64,000 bases of DNA from Zanthoxylum bungeanum (taxonomy: Eukaryota; Streptophyta; Magnoliopsida; Sapindales; Rutaceae): NCBI GenBank assembly GCA_019454045.1, contig SKCR01025337.1:62001-126000 (forward strand), in the 5' to 3' direction. How positions within the stretch are numbered: position 1 is the stretch's first letter; every line of letters starts with the position of its first letter. Below, one piece after another: positions 23,335-36,144 of this stretch. The notes below the pieces were generated by a model, which saw only the letters and a list, made by a program, of their open reading frames with translations, had not been told where the DNA came from and made no database searches. The translations under genes and the position numbers were made by a program.

Positions 23335-24703
23335 TGTTGGGATTTTGGGTGATGGGGCGCAGCGGAAGCGCGGGTTCGGGCGAAATCGTGCTTTAAAACT
23401 TTTTCAAAATACTAAATAAATTATTCAATATCTAATATGAATAATTTATTCATATTTCACCTAAACCTATTTATTCAACATCATGTATTGACATAAATAT
23501 TGTTGAAACATCGCGAAACTTTTACGAAAATGGTTTTTCCGCAAAATGGCCTAAAACGCGTTTTTGACCGAACCGACCACCCGACACTTATGGAAACTGC
23601 CCAAGTCAGATCCAATAGTGTCGGGGCAGTTCATGGGCTGCCCAAACAGTGAAGGATTCACTGTTTGGACAGCCGTCACCCGGTTGGCTCAACGATTACA
23701 CTTCATATTGTGGGACTCTCTAAGTTTAGGTCTATCCGTCACGAAATCCAATTTCGTGTCCATAATCTACCCACTCATAGATTATGAAAACCAAGGATAA
23801 TCTCGCTAAAGTATACAAGCCGAGGTCATTGCATACGTATAATCCCTCCGTCACAGGCCATTTGTATTATACCTGAGATATAGATGAGAAAATCAAATCC
23901 GTTCGGTAATTTACGATCTCAAAATAACACTCGGAACTAATTTCTGAAGTTATACCACGGCCATGGATTTACTAGATCGTAAACACGTGAGGATGCATAT
24001 GCCATGTACACATGACTAACGGATCTTATCTTGATACGCACAGGATATCATGAGCATCAGTCCACACCCAACGAACAGGTGGAGGTCTGATCATGCCTAG
24101 ATCGTTGACGTGACTGCCATCAAAGTATGGATGATAGCTCATATATCCATGGTGGTATCTCAATTCTAAGGACCATTATGCTCGCTCAACTCGAGAAGGT
24201 TCATATTGACGCTGGTGTACCATCTATTAGGAAACCTTCAGTGAATCATTCAGTGTCTTATCAAATAAACCTACATGTCTATACGAGTCTCCTGAGACTC
24301 ATGGTTCACTGGGATAAACCATCGGATCAAGTCACGATATATGTCATGTACTGGTCTAAGCAAATTTTACTAACCGACCCGTGTTAGTAAATCTTGACCA
24401 GGAACTTTATTTAAGGATATACAACTAATAGTGTGCTTCCCAACGTCAATTACAAACTACGTTGTAAATGTGCACTATACTGTAAATCTTAGGGTCTTTG
24501 CCTAATATATACGTATCACTGAACCATATTCAGTTTCGATCTAATCGTAATCAGATATCTAATCGCAATTAGATCGAATAAGCGTACAAAAGACAAGGGT
24601 GCTACCGATAAAATTAGTAATATTATGGAAAATTCAATCATTCGTATTTATGAATCGGACATAAATACAATTCGAATTGGCACTCGGAGCACCAACCCTA
24701 ACA
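23335..24703 (-). repeat. Short solo LTR of the 2.5-kb family, inverted
   Basis: On the minus strand it begins TGTTAGGGTTGGTGCTC and ends CAAAATCCCAACA. A perfect duplication GGCTT flanks it (23330-23334 and 24704-24708). At 1,369 bp it is a shortened relative of the LTR it landed in; the two share terminal sequences and a long hairpin. It lies in the opposite orientation to its host. Confidence 0.88.
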
Positions 24704-25265
24704 GGCTTTGGTTGGTGTTAGTATTAATATGATTGATATTGAGGAAATTGGATTTATAGCATGAAAAATGATATTATTTTTACAAAAATCAGATCTGGAA
24801 ATTCTGTATTTTTTGGATGTGTTTTGGGCATTGGAACAATTGCCAGAAATTATTTCGGAGTTGAAATATGTGAAAAGGCGAAAAACAGCGTTACCGGATG
24901 AGTTTCGGGCTTACCGGGTGTCTGCTGTCCAAACAGTGAATTGGCCACTGTTTGGGCAGCCCATGTACTACCCCAAGCATTATTAGAGCTGACCTGAGGA
25001 TCCTCCATATGTGTTGGTTGGTCGGTTCGGATAAAAACGTGTTTTCTGCCATTTTGCGGAAAAATATTTTCGTAAATGTTTCACGATATTTCTTAACTAT
25101 TTATGTCGTTATTTGATATCGAATAAATATGTTTAGGTGAAATATGAATGAATTATTCATATTGGATATTGAATAATTTATTCGGTAATTTAAAAAGTTT
25201 TAAAATTATGATTTCACCCGAACCGCGAGCTTCCGCTGCGTCCGCGCCAAAACCCCAACAGTTAG

Positions 25266-25777
25266 ATGAGAATTTACATGTGTTAATAGCCATTTTTCTG
25301 GAAAAATATATTATGTTCACGAAAAATACGCAACGGCGTTCGAACACCCGACGAATGCGTAGGAAAAAATTTTGATTTTTCGTAATCTCATTCGAACGCG
25401 TCTTCAAACGCAACTCGAACGCAAGTCTTTTGCCAAAGAACGTTCGAACGCGTCTCCAAACGCAACACGAACGTAAACTCTCCAGAACACTTCGTTCGAA
25501 CGCGTTTACGAACTCTACACGAACGTGAACTCTCTAGAACACTTCGTTCGAACACATTTACGAACTCTACACGAACGTAAACTCTTTAGAACGCTTCGTT
25601 CGAATGAAGAAACGAACGTGACATTAACGAAATTAATCCTGGAATTACTTTTAGATTAAAATAGACTTAGATTAATTTATATTATCATAATATTAACTTA
25701 GTAAAATCATATACTGTATTTCAATAAACTTGGTAGTATATTTAAGTTAATATTAGAGTGTTCAATTATCACAAGCA
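25266..25777 (+). other. Leader part of the Tork-like element between two solo LTRs
   Basis: Non-coding DNA belonging to the Copia host. Bases 25394-25606 form a minisatellite listed separately; the rest is AT-rich with no gag sequence. Confidence 0.6.
25394..25606 (+). repeat. 52-bp minisatellite, about four units
   Basis: Units of 52 bp starting AACGCGTTTACGAACTC and ending CTTCGTTCG, about four copies with increasing similarity towards the middle. Each junction carries the palindrome-like GTTCGAAC. It lies in the 5' untranslated leader of the Copia host. Confidence 0.8.
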
Positions 25778-28178
25778 TGTTGGGGTTGGTGCTCGCAGCG
25801 CCAATTCCCGGTTGTATTACTTTATGAATACCTCTGTAAAACATTATTATTTTGAATAATATATGCAGTTTCTATAATATAATGTATCTTTTAATATGGT
25901 AAAGACGTAATGACCTTAGAATGACTTGTCATGGTACAGTTGCAAAAGCGTCGCAACTGACATTGAGTTGTATCATGACGTTGTCATCCTCAGACAGTTC
26001 TTGGTCAAGGTTTACACTACTTGGTCGGTATAGTAAACCCGTTGAGACCGGTACATGTCGTATACAAGAATATATGATTCCAATGGTTTCTCAATGAACC
26101 ATAAGTCTTGGAGACTAGTATAGACATGTAGGTGTTTATAGCGGATAAACACTGAATGACTCACCGAAGATTCTTAATGGATGGTACACCAACGTCAATA
26201 AGAATCTTGTCGGGTTGAGTAGCACTTGTGATTCTTAGACTTGAGATGCCACTGTGGGCACATGAGACATCTTCTACACTTAGATGGCAGTCACGTCACC
26301 GATCTATTAAGATCAGACCTCCGCCTGTTCGTTGGGTGTAGATAGATCCTCAGGGTGTCCTGTGCGTATCAAGATAGGATCCGTCAGTTCTGTGTATCAG
26401 AGCATAGGTAGTCCATATGATTAGAAATCAGATAAAACCATAGGCCCGTGGTACAGTTTAGAAGCCAGTTCTAAACATTCTTTTTGAGATTGCTAATAGA
26501 ATAGTCGATTGGATAATCCCCATAGAGATTTGACGTTTACATCTATATCTCTGGGATATATCCGAATACCTGTGACGGAGGAATTATACATTTTCCATGA
26601 CCTCGACCTGTATGATTCAGCGAGTTTATCCGTGATCGTCATAATTTACGGGTGGATAAATTATGGACACGAAATTTGATTCCGTGACGGATATGCCTGA
26701 ATCTAGAGAGTCTCAATAATGAAATATACTCGTAACTAGAGCAACATTTATAAATAATATTGATTATTTATAAAGTCGTTTAAAGGTTAAACGCAAAATA
26801 CATGTTTAAGGACCGATAGTCATTTCCTTAATTTTTGTGTATTTACATTTAATACTTTATTAATTTAAATACACATTAATTAATTGTCAAATTGATATAT
26901 TTGACTAATATCATAAATGAATATATGCATTTAATATTTAATGTAAATATAATACATATATTTAATATATTTGTATTTAATTAATTAATTAATTATTTAA
27001 TTGTTAAATGATTAAATTAATTAAAATATAAATATCTTGAGGTTTAGATATTTGTTTTAATGACTTAGTTGCCATTGTTGACTTGTTGAAAATTATCATT
27101 AAAGTGTAATGATCATTTTATCAACTTGGCTTAATGAAATTCAAATGAAATTGAAATTAATATGTCTTGTTTTTGCTTAGGCCAAATTCGGCCAAGGCCA
27201 ATTTGTAACAAGTATATATTGTTTTGTTTCATTTAGGGTTTGAATAACCTAATACACTTTATCAAAACTCCAAAAAAAATAAAGCAAAGAAGGTAGAGAG
27301 AAAAGAAAAGAAAATCAAAGAAAAGCTTGGAATTTAGTAAGTATTTCCAACCTTCCATTAGAGAGTAATTTGTTCCTCTTGTTGTGGGCTTCACTTGGTG
27401 ATGTTCTTAAGTTTTTCTATTCATTATTCTTTGTGTTTTTGATGGATGAAAGTTTGATGAAGGGGTTAAGCATGTATGAAGTTGGAAGATTGTTACTAGT
27501 GTAGTAATAAGTATTCTTTTATGGTTTTTTAGAACCTTTTTGCTAATCTAGAGTTGTTGACCCACTCTTAAATTACCTAGATTTGATCTATAGTTATTTC
27601 ATTGTGTTGAGACTTGATTTGGATGGAAGAAACATGATTGAAGTGATTGATTTAACCAATTTGGTCTAATTTGTCCAATTTGAAGAAATTGAAAAATTAG
27701 GGTTTAAGACCACTTCCAAATTTGGGGCTTTTCATTTATATGGTGTATTTATGTGTGTATATGATGCATGTAAAATATTGGGTTGATTGGATTTTGCCTT
27801 GATGTGTTTTGAACCATGGAAGTGCAAAATGCACAATCCCCCCTTGTGAGGCTCTCGGCCTTATGGCTAATTTTTGGGTTTTTGGTTGCAATTTGTGTTT
27901 TGACATTTGTGACATGTTAAATTCATATTAGTAATGATTTAGAATCATCCAAAATTGATTTGAACAATTTCGGACTAAAATGAACAAAATACAAAGTGTA
28001 AGGGTAATTCGGTAAATTCATATAAATTTGATTTATTGAATTGTATTTCATAATTTAATTATTGGGTAATTAAATAAATATGTTTATATAATTAATCCGA
28101 GAAAAAGTTTTGAAATCGGAAAATTGATTTTCCCGTGTTTCCGCTGCGTTACCGGATATCCGCAATAAAACCCCTACA
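25778..28178 (+). repeat. Solo LTR (2.4 kb, same family)
   Basis: Starts TGTTGGGGTTGGTGCTC and ends AAAACCCCTACA, with a perfect duplication AAGCA (25773-25777 and 28179-28183). It has no internal domain. It is a separate subfamily from 19214-25260, being closer to the copy at 31646. Confidence 0.92.
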
Positions 28179-28183
28179 AAGCA

Positions 28184-28655
28184 TACACATAGAGATAAAG
28201 TTGAAATTAATTGTGTGTTGCATACTTGGTTGAGAATTAAAAGTGTAATCTTACACACGTAATTCCATCCAAGCTTGATTGATTAATACACATATACACA
28301 TATAATTCTACACATATTGTATTGTGAATTGAAGTGTAATACTAAGTTTGAATGTCTAAGATATTCTATTGAGAAAGTGTTTAAAAGATATTATGTCAAA
28401 AAGGCGATAAGAGCCTAAGTGTGCAGGGATTTAAGTGGTTACTCTAGACCCCCCCGTCCTCTGAGAATATTTCTTTATTTATTTATCATAAGAAACCTTA
28501 GTCGTAAATTCAAGGACTTTTGTTATTTGGTACTACTGTCCAATATAACAACGAGTGGATTCTTAGTATATCACTTAAACAAGATCATTCATTTGATCGT
28601 TGTGCAATTTGTCTTTTTTAGACTTATTGATTGTTGTTGGTTTTTCCAGTTACAC
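28184..28655 (+). other. Leader of the Tork-like element before gag
   Basis: Non-coding. An open frame from 28419 runs through it into gag, but its first part has no gag similarity. The conserved gag start context is at 28656, where the expected ATG reads GTG. Confidence 0.5.
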
Positions 28656-29490
28656 GTGGCTAGCGGAAATATCGCAGTACCGGCCGCTCATGGAGAAAAA
28701 CCGGAAAAATTTGGTGGAATAAACTTTAAACAATGGCAGAGCAAAATGTTATTTTACCTGACAACGCTGCAGTTGGCTAAGTACCTCAAAGATCCTCCGG
28801 GCCTGTGGATGGAGAAACAGAAACAGCCAAGCAACTGTGATAAGAGACATGGTCGTCATGCGATTTTTTGTGTAATAACTACCTCTTATGAGGACTTGAC
28901 AATACCCTGTATAATGTGTACCAAGGCATGACTTCTACGAAGATTCTTTGGGAATCTCTCGAGAATAAGTACAAAACCGAGGATGTCGGGCAAAAGAAAT
29001 TTGTCACGGGTAGGTTCCTGGACTACAAAATGGTAGATTCAAGAACAGTAATGTCTCAGTTGGGTGAACTACAATTGATCATTCATGAAATATTGGATGA
29101 AAGGATGAAACTCTGCGAGACGTTTCAAGTTGCCACTATCATTGAAAAGTTGCCTCCATCATGGAAGGACTTCATGAGCTATCTGAAACACAAAAAGAAG
29201 CAGATGAGTCTTGAAGACCTTGGAGTTTGATTGAGGATCGAAGAGGACAACAAGAAGTCTGAGAAGGCCAGTTACAAGACTATGGAGTCTAAGGCCAACA
29301 TCGTCGAGGATGGAAAGGGTAGCAAAAAGAGAAAGAACAGTGAAGCTGATTCTTCCCAAGAAAATAAGAAGTTCAAGGGGAAGTGCTACAACTGTGGAAA
29401 AAACGGTCATATGGCAAAGGACTGCAGAAACAAAAAGTCTCGAGACAAAGACAAAAAAAAGAAAAATGAGGCCCACATCACTGAAGATGA
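28656..29490 (+). pseudogene. Copia gag remnant with zinc knuckle
   Basis: Encodes the Copia Gag (UBN2-like) domain, which would form the virus-like particle. Motifs EKFGGINFKQW and MLFYLTTLQLAKYL near the start are typical of the Tork lineage. A CCHC zinc knuckle (CYNCGKNGHMAKDC) lies at about 29385-29426. The ATG is GTG, there is a frameshift near 28900 and a TGA at 29228-29230, so no full Gag can be made. The gene sits 5' of the protease as expected. Confidence 0.87.
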
Positions 29491-29560
29491 GCAGCTAACT
29501 GATGAGATCTCAGTCATGAACCTCTCAGCAGTTGTAATAGAAGCCAACTTAGTTGGGAAT

Positions 29561-30700
29561 TCGAGAGAATGGTGGGTAGACACTAGGGCTACTCGTCATA
29601 TATGTGCTGATAGTAAGATTTTTTCCTCGTATCAAAAGGTCGATGATGGCGATCATCTGACAATGGAAAACTCGTCTACCTCTAGAATGGTTGAACAATG
29701 CACAATGGTTCTGAAAATGACATCCAGAAAGGAGCTTACATTGAAGAATGTTCTGCATGTTCCTGATATTTAGAAGAACTTGGTCTCGGGCTTTCTCCTT
29801 AGCAAAAATGGCTTTGAGCTTGTATTTATTTCTGACAAGTTTGTACTGTCTAAAAATGATGTTTATGTAGGAAAATGATACCTCACTGAGGGCCTTTTCA
29901 AGTTCAATGTAATGACTGTCAATCGACAGAGTGCTAATAATAAAGCTACAACTTCCGCTTATATTATTGAGTCACAAAATATATGACATGAAAGGTTAGG
30001 ACATGTTAATTATGATACAATGCGTAAATTAATTAACATTGACCTTATACCTAAATTTGTAATTGATAACCAACATAAATGTGAGGCATGTGTTGAAGCA
30101 AAAATGCATAGAGCATCATTTCATTCCATAGAACGAAGTTCTTAAACCCTCGGAACTTATACACTATGATGTGTGTGATATGAATATTGTGCAAACAAGA
30201 GACGGTAAAAAGTATTTTGTCACTTTTATCGATGATAGCACAAGATTATATTATGTGTATTTACTGAGGAGCAAAGATGAAGCTATTGAGAGCTTTATAC
30301 ACTATAAAAATGAAGTTGAAAATCAACTTGGCAAGAAGATCAAAAGAATCAGAAGCGATAGATGAGGTGAATATGTGTCACCATTTGGTGAATATTGTTC
30401 CAACCATGGAATTATTCACGAAACTAATACTCCTTATTCGCCTCAACAAAACGGGATTGTTGAGCGTAAAAATCGAACGTTGAAGGAAATGATGAACACC
30501 ATATTGACAAGCTCTTGTTTACCCCAGAACTTATGGGGGAAGCCTTGTTTTCCGTCAATTACGTTCTGAACAAGCTACCTCACAGAAGATTGGACAAGAC
30601 ACCATATGAGTTGTGGAAAGGTCACGTACATTCCTACAAATATCTGAAAGTGTGGGGGTGTCTTCCCAAAGTAATGGTCCCTAAACCTAAGAAGGTTAGA
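29561..30700 (+). pseudogene. Copia protease and integrase remnant
   Basis: The protease active site reads DTR instead of the usual DTG or DSG at about 29579 (WWVDTRATRH), which should abolish activity. The GAG-pre-integrase HHCC part (HERLGH, CEACVEAK) is followed by the integrase core with FVTFIDDSTR and the NTPYSPQQNGIVERKNRT block around 30424-30480. In-frame stops (near 29771, 29877 and 30362) and frameshifts break the polyprotein in several places. Order and motifs fit the Tork-like host element. Confidence 0.87.
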
Positions 30701-31049
30701 ATATGACCCAAACTGTTGACTGTATATTCATTGAATATGCTCGCAACAGTAGTGCGTATCGATTCTTGGTACATAAGTCTGAAATTCCTGACATCAATCC
30801 GAATATGATAATTGAGTCAAGGAATTCAACATTTTTGAAGAGACATTTCCTTGTAAGGAAATACAAAGAATAGAATCTCTCAAAAGAACTGTTGATACTG
30901 TCAAAGACAGTGATCAGGTTGACCAAGAGTCGGATCAACATTAAAATATTGAGGTAATTGAACCTAGAAGTAGCAAAAGAGTTAGAACGTCTAAGTCATT
31001 TGGACCCGATTTTCTGACATACTTGTTAGAAAATGAGCCTCAAAGCTAT

Positions 31050-34000
31050 AAAGAATCAATGTCTTCGACGGATGCACCTTTTTGGAAAGAGGCTATCAAT
31101 AGTGAGATTGATTTCATCCTACAAATCCATAATTGGGAGTTGTTGATCTTCCTCCAGGTTGTAAGCCACTGGGCTACAAATGGATATTCAAATGGAAGAT
31201 GAAATTAGATGGATTAATAGATAAGTACAAGGCAAGACTTGTCATAAAAGGTTATAGACAAAAAGAAGGTCTTGATTACTTTGATACTTATTCACTAGTG
31301 ACTCGTATCACACCAATAAGAATACTCATAGCCATAGCAGCTATATTTGGCTTGAAATACATCAAATGGATGTAAAGACGGCATTCTTAAATGGTGAACT
31401 AGATGAAGAGATTTACATGGAACAACCAAAAGATTTCAATGTTTCTGGACAAGAAAAGAAGGTGTGCAAACTTGTAAAATCCTTATATGGATTAAAACAA
31501 GCACCTAAGCAATGGCATGGAAAATTTGACAAAGAGATGTTGTCAAGTGAATTCAAAATCAATGAGTGTGATAAGTGTGTATACACCAAATCAACTCAAA
31601 AAGGATATGTCATTGTGTGTCTCTACGTAGACGATATGCTGATAATGTTGGGTTGGTGCTCAGAGCACCAATTCCCGTTGTATTTCTTTATGAATACTTC
31701 TGTAAAACATTATTATTTTGAATAATATATGCAGTTTCTATAATATAATGTATCATTTAATATGGTAAAGACGTAATGACCTTAGAATGACTAGTCATGG
31801 TGCTGTTGCAAAAGTTTCGCAACTGACATTGAGTTTTATCATGACGTTGTCATTCTCAGACAGTTCCTGGTCAATTTTTACACTACATGGTCAGTATAGT
31901 AAACCCGTTGAGACCGGTACATGTCCTATACTGGAATATATGATTCCAATGATTTCTCAATGAATAATAAGTCTTGGAGACTAGTATAGACGTGTAGGTG
32001 TTTATAGCGGATAAGCATTGAACAACTCACCGAAGATTCTGAATGGATGGTACACCAACGTCAATAAGAATCTTATCGGGTTGAGTAGCACTTGTGATTC
32101 TTCGACTTGAGATACCATTGTGGGTGCATGAGACATATTCCACACTTAGATGGTAGTCACGTCACCGATCTATTTAGATCAGACCTCCGCATGTTCGTTG
32201 GGTGTGGATAGATCCTCAGGGTGTCATGTGTGTATCGAGATAGGATCCATCAGTTCTCTGTATCAGAACATAGGTATTCCATATGATTAGCAATCAGATA
32301 AAAACCATGGGCCCGTGGTATAATTTAGAAGTTAGTTCTAAATGTTCTTTTTAAGATTGCTAATAGAATAGTCGACTGGATAATCCCTATAGAGATTTGA
32401 CGTTTACATCTATATCTCTGGGATTAATCCGGATACCTGTGACGGAGGAATTATATATTTTCCATGACCTCAACCTGTATGATTCAGCGAGTTTATCCGT
32501 GATCGTCATAATTTACGGGTGGATAAGTTATGGACACGAAATTGGATTTCGTGACGGATATGCCTGAATCTAGAGAGTCTCACTAATGAAATATACTCGT
32601 AGAGCACTAGGGCAACATTTATAAATAATATTGATTATTTATAAAGTCGTTTAAAGGTTAAACGCAAAATACATGTGAAGGAACCCGATAGTCATTTCCC
32701 GTTTTTTGTGTATTTGCTTTTTAATGAAGATTAATTCAAATACACATTAATTAATTGTCAAATTGAGATATTTGACTAATATCATATTAATATATGTATT
32801 TAATATTTAATGTAAATATAATACATATATTTAATATATTTGTATTAATTAATTAATTATTTATTTAATTGTTAAATGATTTAATTAATTAAAGTATATA
32901 TATTTCATTGTTATGATAAATGGTGAGATGACTTGTAGATATTTAACTTGACTTTATGAAATTCATTAAAGAGTTAATGATTTCAAAAGCAAGTGGCCAA
33001 GTTAGCATTAAATGAATTAAAGTGAAAAATTATCATTTTGTTTTAATTTAATGTAAAATTCGGCCAAGGTAAGAATAGCCAAGGGTTGGATATTTTTTCA
33101 TTAACCAAAATATCATTACAAACTCCATTAAAAGAAAATCAAAAGAAGCTTGAGGAAGAAGAAGAAAGACAAAGAGAAAAATCAAAGAAAGCTTAGTTTT
33201 TAGTAAGTTTCTTCAACCTACTATTAGAAAGGAAAAGGTTCCTTATGTTCTAGGCTACATCTTGTGATATTCTCATGTTTTTCTATTCTTTGTTCTTTGG
33301 ATTTTTGATGGATGAAAGTTTGATAATGAGGTTGAGCATGTATAAAATTGAAAGAAAGATTATAAGTTGTTAACTAACATTCTTTTGATAGTTTAAGAAC
33401 CTTGTTGCTAATCTAGAGTTGTTGACCCACTCTTAAATGACCTAAATTTGATCTATAGTTATTTCATTGTGTTGAGACTTGATTTGAATGGAAGAAACAT
33501 GATTGAAGTATTGAATTTAATAAATTTGGTCTAATTTGTCCAATTTGAAGAAATTGAAAAATTAGGTTTGAGACCACTTCCAATTTTGGGGCTTTTCATT
33601 TATATGGTGTATTTTGATGTGTATATGATACATATTAAATCTTATGTTGATTGGATTTCATTTGCATGTGTTTTGAACAATGGAAGTGCAAAATGCACAC
33701 CCCCCCCCTTTGTGAGGCTCTCGGCCTTGGCTAAGATTTTGGGTTTGATTTGTTCCAATTTGAATTTGAATGTGTTTGACATATTAAATTCATATTAGAA
33801 ATGATTAGAATCATTCAAAATTGTTTTGAACAATTTCGGATTAAAATAAACAAAATGTTATGTTTAAGGGCAATTCAGTAAATTCACATAAATTTGATTT
33901 ATTGTGTTTTATTTCATAATTTAATTATTGGGTAATTAAATAAATAAGTTTATTTGATTAATCCGAGAAAAATTTTTGAAATCAGAAAATTTTGATTTTC

Positions 34001-34976
34001 CACTATTCTGCTGCGTTACCGGATTTCCGCAATAAAATCTCTTCAGATAATTGGTAGTAATCATGAGATGATTCAATCTACCAAGAAAGTATTAACCAGC
34101 AAATTTGATATGAAAGATTTAGGAGTAGCTGATGTGATCTTAGGAATTAAGATTTCTAGAATATCATAAAGGTATATATTATCTCTGACTCACTATGTTG
34201 AGAAGATACTTGAGAAATTTAATAAAGGAGATCTAAATGTGTCTAGAACTCATGTAGATCTAACTTTTCATTTATCGAAGAATAATGACTCAAGCGTATC
34301 ACAATTAGAGTATTCGAGAATCATCGGAAGTCTAATGTATCTCACAAATTTCACACGACCTAATATCGTTCAAGCTGTAAACAGGCTTAACATATATACA
34401 AGCAATCCAGGACATAACCACTGGAAAGCCATAGTAAGAGTTTTGAGGTATTTGAGAGAAACTTCAAAATATGGTCTGCATTATACGAGATATCCTACTG
34501 TTCTGAAGGGATACAGTGATGTTAACTGGATATCTGATACAGTGGATTCCAAATCTACGAGTAGATTTATTTTCACACTTGGTGGTGCAGCCGTGTCATA
34601 AAAATCCTCGAGGCAAACATGTATTGTCCGGTCTACTATATAATCAGAATTCATAGTATTAGACAAAACAACAGAAGAATCGGAATGTCTTCGAAATTTT
34701 CTAGAGGATATTCTAAATTGGCCCAAACCAGTGCCAGCGATAAGCATACATTAGGATAGTCAATCGGCTATTGGGAGAGCCCAAAATACAATGTATAATG
34801 GTAAGTCTCGACACATACGTCACAGATATAATACTATACAACAACTGCTCTCAAGTGGCATAATTTCGATCGATTATGTCAAGTCGAAGGAAAACCTAGC
34901 GGATCCACTTACTAAAGGTTTACCTAGAGAGCAAGTTGAGAAGTCATCGAGGGGAATGGGCTTGAAGCCTATAAAT
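31050..34976 (+). pseudogene. Copia reverse transcriptase and RNase H remnant, split by a solo LTR
   Basis: RT motifs are present: the GYKWIFKWK and ARLVIKGY blocks, DVKTAFLNG near 31368, SLYGLKQAP near 31480, and the catalytic YVDDM at about 31626-31640. A 2.4-kb solo LTR (31646-34045) lies immediately after the YVDD box, within the palm region. The rest of RT resumes at 34051, and RNase H follows with [22 protein letters not shown] and the C-terminal KENLADPLTKGL (about 34889-34924). Further frameshifts and stops are present. The break by insertion came after the element had stopped being needed; nothing here can be translated as a whole. Confidence 0.88.
31646..34045 (+). repeat. Solo LTR (2.4 kb, same family) inside RT
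   Basis: Starts TGTTGGGTTGGTGCTC and ends AAAATCTCTTCA; perfect duplication GATAA (31641-31645 and 34046-34050). The end is diverged from the family's CCCCAACA but keeps CA. It is close in sequence to 25778-28178. Confidence 0.9.
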
Positions 34977-35554
34977 TAAGAATTGTCACTGTGGAAACTT
35001 AACCTAACTGACTGGAGATCCCAAGATCTAGGTTCAAAAAGGACGACTAAAACTTTGTGCAATTCAAAACAAGCACCGTAGAGTTTTATACTCTTTCCTA
35101 TTCCTGTAATGACGTAGTGTGCTGTCTGTCAAGGTTAAGATAAGCTAAGGCTTTTAATGATCACTATATTAGGAGAAGAGTCATAATGGGGGTAAAGGTA
35201 GATTACCTCTTTATAGTAGATCACCTATTTCAAGTAAGAAATGAGGCCGCTTCCATGGGATATTTACATGCTGAATTCCCTAAAGTGCTTGATGAATCCA
35301 AGACCAATGTTCATGGACGAAATGAACACAACCGTAGAACGAGAAATGGTCGAAGTAAAGCTGTGTGTTGGCAATCGTCTTGGTTTACACCAACGACATA
35401 ACAGTTCAAGATTGTGGGTCACTGGTTTGCCAAGTAAATCTGATTGTCATTCACTAGGAAAAGTTCAAGGCGAAAGCTACCTATTTTGATGCAGCTTTAT
35501 TTCACGGAAACTCTCTTAAGTGTCTGCACTCATATTTAGAGAATTGTGGGGGAT
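34977..35554 (+). other. 3' untranslated region and polypurine tract of the Tork-like element
   Basis: Non-coding stretch between RNase H and the 3' LTR. It ends in GAATTGTGGGGGAT (35541-35554), a good polypurine tract directly before TGTTGTAAATTC. Confidence 0.75.
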
Positions 35555-36144
35555 TGTTGTAAATTCTCTAAATATATAGTATGTGTGTATGAGGGTCATG
35601 TTTCTTGGGTTGTGCCTTATAGGAAAGACACAAACATGTAGAGACATGTCCTTTAATTTGGAAAGATGGGACTCTAAGCCTCAAATGGCATATAGAGAAG
35701 TGTATAACCCTTGGGAGGGTTTCACCCCACACCAAAGGGTGCCCTCAAAGGCACCCTTCCATTCCTATAAATTAAAAGGCCTTGAGTTCATTTGGAATCC
35801 AGAAAATTAGAGGTCTCATACATTTGTCTTAAATAGTCTTTTAAGTAAAAGAGAGTTTCCACCATTGTCTTTGTTTAAGATCTTGTTAAAGGAGTGCCCC
35901 TTCTACAAGAAGCATCCAATGAATCCTGGGAGAACATTAGCCACATTGCATCCGTAAAGCACCGAGGCGGGGCTAATAAGTTTTTACGGACAAAGGCAAC
36001 TCGACTTGGATTCTGTTTCATCATTATCATCTTCAAGTTTTCAGGTTTTTCTAATTTTCATGGTTTATGTTTAATATTGGCATGATAGTGGATAATTTAT
36101 TTGTTTGATGCATGTTAATTTCCTTTAATGACACTAATATCACA
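35555..36144 (+). repeat. 3' LTR of the Tork-like element
   Basis: Closely similar to 18589-19177 over 590 bp, with scattered substitutions and small indels. The shared sequence ends at CACA (36141-36144), or within a few bases after it. Confidence 0.83.

Larger units (their letters stand above)
19214..25260 (+). repeat. Solo LTR (2.5-kb family) containing two more solo LTRs
   Basis: Starts TGTAGATGTTGGTGCTC and ends AACCCCAACA, with perfect target duplication GTTAG (19209-19213 and 25261-25265). Subtracting the nested copies at 19749-21917 and 23335-24703 leaves about 2.5 kb, the normal length of the family defined by the LARD LTRs. It has no internal region, so it is a solo LTR left by LTR-LTR recombination. 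Confidence 0.88.
18589..36144 (+). mobile_element. Tork-like Ty1/copia element carrying nested insertions
   Basis: LTRs of about 590 bp at 18589-19177 and 35555-36144 bound a decayed gag-protease-integrase-RT-RNase H order, which is the Copia order. Removing three direct insertions (19214-25260, 25778-28178, 31646-34045, each with its 5-bp duplication) leaves about 6.7 kb. The reading frame is broken by many stops and frameshifts. The 3' LTR edge is uncertain: the two LTR copies agree up to CACA, yet GTTAG, which sits directly before the 5' LTR, recurs at 36161-36165 rather than at 36145. I regard it as dead and the oldest layer of this stack. Confidence 0.85.
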
